Shown in pieces: positions 60,743 to 64,000 of a stretch of 64,000 nt of DNA. Every line of letters starts with the position of its first letter. Position 1 is the stretch's first letter. The position numbers and the translations under genes are program-made. The DNA is taken from the NCBI RefSeq assembly GCF_003046475.1, contig NZ_PZZZ01000001.1:434001-498000 (forward strand), written 5' to 3'. The notes beneath the pieces are model-generated. The model did no database searches, was not told the DNA's origin, and saw nothing but the letters and a program-made list of their open reading frames with translations. Source of the DNA: Mycoplana dimorpha (GTDB lineage: Bacteria > Pseudomonadota > Alphaproteobacteria > Rhizobiales > Rhizobiaceae).

Positions 60743-61821
60743 TAGCCGTCCTCCTGGTGCAGCAAAATCGTCGCCCCTAACGACATTGCTACGACAACTG
60801 GTAGCCATGCCGCAACGAATGGAGGAACTATTCCACTGCTTCCGAATGCTTTCACAAGCACGGTGACGACATAAAGCATGAACCCGGTGAGGATGCCACC
60901 CAGAATCACCGCACGTGATTGATTAAACCTGCTAAATTTTAACGAGACACATGCTGCGATGAGGGTCATCGCCACGAGCAGCAGCGGCAACGACAGCATC
61001 GAGTGGAACTGCGTTTCGAGCGGTTCGGTTGCAAAACCGAACGATTTTGCCGCCTCGATCTTCCGCGGAAGGCTGAAAAACGAAATGGAATCAGGTTTTT
61101 CGAGGCTCTCCTGCACGAACTCCTGTCTCAAATTGGTGCGCAGCTGTGCCGTCGGTGAGCGCTTGGGCAGTTCGCCGTTGCGCGTTTCCAGCACGTCGTT
61201 AAGAAGCCAGTAACCATCTTTGAGAATCGCTGACGCGGCATCCTGCCGGAAGCTGATTCGGCCATCCTTGTCGAAATGGATGATGCTGACGTTCAAAAGA
61301 CGCCTGCCCTTGTCCTCAACAGCCTTGGCGCCGATGATCGCGTCGTCGCCGCGGTATCGTTGCCTGAGCCAGGGAATGCTTGACCCGGACGACTTGCGGT
61401 TCGAACCCCACTCCGCCTCCAGCACCGCGGCCTGGCGGGTGCCCCAGGCCGCAATCGGGTTCAGCGCCACGACGGCGAGCACGCCGAACAGGAAGGCGCC
61501 GACGGCGAACGGGCGCAGAAATTGCCACACCGACACGCCGGCCGCACGCGTCACGACCAACTCGTAGCGCCGGTTCAGGGAGATCAGCGCCGCCATGCCG
61601 GAAAAGAGCGCGACGAAAGGCACGGTCTGCATCAGGATCATCGGGATGCGCAGCGCCGTCATCGCCAGTCCGCTGAGCGGGGTGTATTTCGGCAAGCCCC
61701 CCATGCGGCTGGCGGTTTCGCTGAAATCGATGATGAAGACGAGCGCGAAGATGCCGACGAGGAAACAGATCGTCGTCACGACGTAGCGCCTGAAGAAGTA
61801 GAAGCCGAGCGTTGGGATCAT
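60742..61821 (-). CDS. lptG: LPS export permease LptG
   Basis: A 359-residue inner-membrane subunit of the LptB2FG LPS extractor (YjgP/YjgQ family). Three helices at each end flank a periplasmic jellyroll (about 135-260). The start TLGFYFFRRYVVTTICFLVG and ITLNRRYELVVTRAAGVSVW-type coupling helix (SLNRRYELVVTRAAGVS) are diagnostic. It overlaps lptF by four bases and lptD by one base. Confidence 0.95.
   Translation of the reverse strand: MIPTLGFYFFRRYVVTTICFLVGIFALVFIIDFSETASRMGGLPKYTPLSGLAMTALRIPMILMQTVPFVALFSGMAALISLNRRYELVVTRAAGVSVWQFLRPFAVGAFLFGVLAVVALNPIAAWGTRQAAVLEAEWGSNRKSSGSSIPWLRQRYRGDDAIIGAKAVEDKGRRLLNVSIIHFDKDGRISFRQDAASAILKDGYWLLNDVLETRNGELPKRSPTAQLRTNLRQEFVQESLEKPDSISFFSLPRKIEAAKSFGFATEPLETQFHSMLSLPLLLVAMTLIAACVSLKFSRFNQSRAVILGGILTGFMLYVVTVLVKAFGSSGIVPPFVAAWLPVVVAMSLGATILLHQEDG
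60750..60755 (-). promoter_or_regulatory. ribosome binding site that fixes the lptD start
   Basis: Minus-strand AGGAGG, the full anti-Shine-Dalgarno complement, lies within the last codons of lptG and exactly 7 bases before GTG 60742. It decides the lptD start in favour of GTG over ATG 60808. Confidence 0.85.
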
Positions 61822-62996
61822 GATCGCGGTCCATTGGTGGCCGTCGAGCGCCCGCTAATGCGTGCCACCACCCGGTCACGCAGGTCCAGCAGGCGCGTCC
61901 GCCAGGACGCCGGCATTTCCAGGCCCTTGTGACGCACCAGGAGCCGTATGGCGATGGCAGCGACGGTGAGCGGTATGAGATACATGAGCGCGATGAGATA
62001 GGGTGACGATTCGGCTGCGTTCCCGGCGTAGAAGACTGCCCATCGGATGGCAAATGCCGCAATCAGCGCCGTAACCATCGGATGAAGACGCGCCTCGCGG
62101 TGCGAACGGGCATCGACGCTGACAACCAGTGCGACGAGACCGAACAGGATCGGCAGCAGCCATTCGGTGAAGCGCCGGTGCAATTCGGCTCGGAAAGCCC
62201 CCGGATTGCGCTTCACCTGGGGATCGGTCGGATCGGGATTCAGCAGGAAAGGCAGGTCGCGATCCTTGGCGCGAAGCGTGGCTTCGCCGGCGCGTTCGGT
62301 GAGATCGGCGAGGTCGAACGCGTAGGAATCGAACTTGATCACCGAGACGTTGCCGGTGGGCAGTTTGCGATGCACTTCGCCATCCTGCATCACCAGCGCC
62401 GACGTCTGTTCGTCCACCGCACCTTCGCGGGCGTAATAGACGTACTCCACCTTTGGATCGCGGGTGTCGGCCACGAAGAGGCCCTCCAGAACGCCGCCGC
62501 TCTTGCGGCGGCTCACCTGGACATAGAGGCCGTCGGTGACCTTGCGGAAGGCATTTTCCTGGATGACCGACGAAAGCATGTCGGCATGGGCGGTAGCGAT
62601 CATCTCGCGCACCGCCGTGCGCGAATAGGGTTCGACGAAGTTGTCCACGGCGAACGACAGGAAGCTCAGTGCAATCCCCAGATACATCACCGGCTTGATG
62701 ATCATCATGCGCGAACTTCCGGCAGCGTTGAGCACCGTCAGTTCCGAATCGGCGTTCATCACCGTCAGCGTCTGGGCCACGCCGATAAGATAGGCGAATG
62801 GCAGGATGAGGGGCACGACAGACGGCAGCACGAGGGTGGCCAGCTTCAGGAAGGCCAGCATCGACTGGCCGCTGTCGGTGACGAGGTTGATGTTCGAAAG
62901 TGCCTGCGTGGTCCAGACGATGCCGAGCAGCGGCAACAGCGTTCCGATGAACATCAGCGACGCCCGGCGCAGGATGTAGCGTTCAATCAGCTTCAT
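61818..62996 (-). CDS. lptF: LPS export permease LptF
   Basis: A 392-residue partner of LptG in the LPS extractor. The YjgP/YjgQ start MKLIERYILRRASLMFIGTL, the coupling segment TVMNADSELTVLNAAGSSRM and the periplasmic jellyroll are clear. ATG 62996 is the family start; codons above it lie in the divergent promoter region. First gene of lptF-lptG-lptD-surA-pdxA-rsmA. The 289-base gap to pepA (62997-63285) holds both promoters and the palindrome GCATATATGC (63076-63085). Confidence 0.95.
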   Translation of the reverse strand: MKLIERYILRRASLMFIGTLLPLLGIVWTTQALSNINLVTDSGQSMLAFLKLATLVLPSVVPLILPFAYLIGVAQTLTVMNADSELTVLNAAGSSRMMIIKPVMYLGIALSFLSFAVDNFVEPYSRTAVREMIATAHADMLSSVIQENAFRKVTDGLYVQVSRRKSGGVLEGLFVADTRDPKVEYVYYAREGAVDEQTSALVMQDGEVHRKLPTGNVSVIKFDSYAFDLADLTERAGEATLRAKDRDLPFLLNPDPTDPQVKRNPGAFRAELHRRFTEWLLPILFGLVALVVSVDARSHREARLHPMVTALIAAFAIRWAVFYAGNAAESSPYLIALMYLIPLTVAAIAIRLLVRHKGLEMPASWRTRLLDLRDRVVARISGRSTATNGPRS

Positions 62997-63285
62997 GTCT
63001 GGTCCCGAACCGTGGCCCTGTGCTCTTTGCCGCTCTTCCGGCCCGCCACCATTCGCGTCCGCCGGCCGTGTTGTCGCATATATGCTTTGGCGCCGCTTAC
63101 GCCAGCGCGCGCTTTCGCCTGTACCGCAGAAAATCGTGGCGAACAAACATGCCGACGACTTCTAAACGCGCAGTGCTATCTTGCCAAGCGTCGTAAAAGC
63201 GACAAGGAATGCCGACAGTCAGCCCTGCACCCGCATTGTTCGTGTGCGGCGCCCAAACGACCGACCGCGCAGCCCGGAGTAGAAC

Positions 63286-64000
63286 ATGGCCCAGAAATTC
63301 GATGTCAGTTTCGTCAATGCGCCGAAGTCCCTCGGCGGTGTCGCCGTCGTCCTGCAGGTCCCCGATGGGATCGGCGCGCCGGCCGAAGCCGATCCTGCCA
63401 GCGTCGTCGCCCGGGCGGCGGAAGCCGGCCGGTTCAAGGGCAAGGCACTCAAGAGCCTCGACATCGTCGCCCCGCACGGCTCGCCTTTCGAGCGCATCCT
63501 GCTGCTCGGCCTCGGCGCGCCGGACAAGATCACCGCGCACGATTGGCTGAAGGCGGGCGGCGCCGCCGCCGCGAAGATCCGGGACGCCGAAACGGTCACC
63601 GTCTATCTCGACGCCGCCGGTCTCGAGCCCAGCGGGCAGGCGGCCGCCGACTTCGCGCTTGGCATGCTGCTCGGCGCGTATCGTTTCGATGTCTACAAGA
63701 CCAAGAAGGAGGAGGACGACGCCGGCACGAACGCCAGGAAGGCAACCCGCGTCGCGATCGTCACCGCCGCTGCGAACGAGGCCAAGAAGGCCTATGCACA
63801 GGGCGAGGCGGTCGCCGACGGGGTTTTGCTCGCCCGCGACCTCGTCAACGAGCCTGCCAACGTGCTCGGCCCGGTGGAATTTGCCGAGAAGGCCAAAGAC
63901 CTGGAAAAGCTCGGCGTCGAGGTCGAAATCCTGACCGAGCGCGAGATGAAGAAGCTTGGCATGGCGGCCCTTCTCGGCGTCGCGCAGGGTTCGGGGCGTC
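63286..64000 (+). CDS. pepA: leucyl aminopeptidase PepA, N-terminal part (cut by window end)
   Basis: The first 238 codons of a cytosolic M17 metallo-aminopeptidase, running open past the window edge. The N-terminal domain (MAQKFDVSFVNAPKSLGG through LLLGLGAPDKITAHDW) is followed by the linker FALGMLLGAYRFDVYKTKK and LARDLVNEPANVLGPVEFAE, which mark the family. The two-zinc catalytic domain lies beyond the window. ATG 63286 follows CCGGAGT. Divergent from lptF, the usual alphaproteobacterial arrangement. Confidence 0.95.
   Translation, partial: MAQKFDVSFVNAPKSLGGVAVVLQVPDGIGAPAEADPASVVARAAEAGRFKGKALKSLDIVAPHGSPFERILLLGLGAPDKITAHDWLKAGGAAAAKIRDAETVTVYLDAAGLEPSGQAAADFALGMLLGAYRFDVYKTKKEEDDAGTNARKATRVAIVTAAANEAKKAYAQGEAVADGVLLARDLVNEPANVLGPVEFAEKAKDLEKLGVEVEILTEREMKKLGMAALLGVAQGSGR

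Noticed and set aside
1-64000. tRNA, rRNA, tmRNA or phage attachment sites
   Set aside because: No cloverleaf-like T-arm pattern, rRNA segment, integrase or flanking direct repeats were recognised in any intergenic gap.

Overview
The window is GC-rich, densely coded alphaproteobacterial chromosome, most like the Rhizobiaceae (Sinorhizobium/Ensifer, Shinella, Rhizobium group). The evidence is the gene content and order: nadABC beside a COG4111/NadQ-type regulator, cimA, psd-pssA, purF-cvpA-radA-alr-dnaB, rplI-rpsR-rpsF facing fabD-fabG-acpP-fabF-mltG-yicC-gmk, then rsmA-pdxA-surA-lptD-lptG-lptF diverging from pepA. A RIME-like intergenic palindrome also fits. No rRNA, tRNA, CRISPR array, prophage or intact insertion sequence was seen. 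Both edges cut genes: a DUF2339 membrane protein on the left and pepA on the right.

Layout. 1-3740: tail of a DUF2339 protein, a membrane acyltransferase, a MOSC protein and an MFS transporter. 3753-8294: the de novo NAD operon nadA-nadB-nadC, led by a perfect TGCTCA-N3-TGAGCA operator and interrupted between nadB and nadC by a ParDE-type toxin-antitoxin pair. 8387-14090: sodC, then a four-gene overlapping minus-strand operon (ygfZ-like, HD hydrolase, tyrosine phosphatase, nadQ), three unknown or secreted small proteins and a Nudix hydrolase. 14223-23628: SRAP protease, a 60-residue protein, cysS, a vapBC pair fused by overlaps to three tandem GFA-domain genes, cimA, a second vapBC, rarD and a LOG-family hydrolase.

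23778-33277: a LysM protein, an ATM1-like ABC exporter, the phosphatidylethanolamine genes psd and pssA, and a MarR-controlled MFS/HlyD efflux operon. 33365-45760 runs almost wholly on the minus strand: SDR, purF, cvpA, radA with a parDE pair touching its start, alr, dnaB, cfa, rplI, a DUF2232 protein, rpsR and rpsF. 46167-54615: a small membrane protein, an aldo/keto reductase, the fatty-acid synthesis cluster, mltG, yicC and gmk. 54661-64000: a methyltransferase-like membrane protein and the LPS-transport/outer-membrane biogenesis operon, with pepA diverging.

The most distinctive feature is the number and placement of type II toxin-antitoxin modules: four in 64 kb, three of them joined by 1-4 base overlaps to a following gene (nadC, radA, GFA1). 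The most system-like candidates are the vapBC-GFA-GFA-GFA transcription unit, the toxin-antitoxin pair inside the NAD operon, and the NadQ-phosphatase-HD operon beside the genes NadQ probably controls. No wholly new system can be proved from sequence alone.
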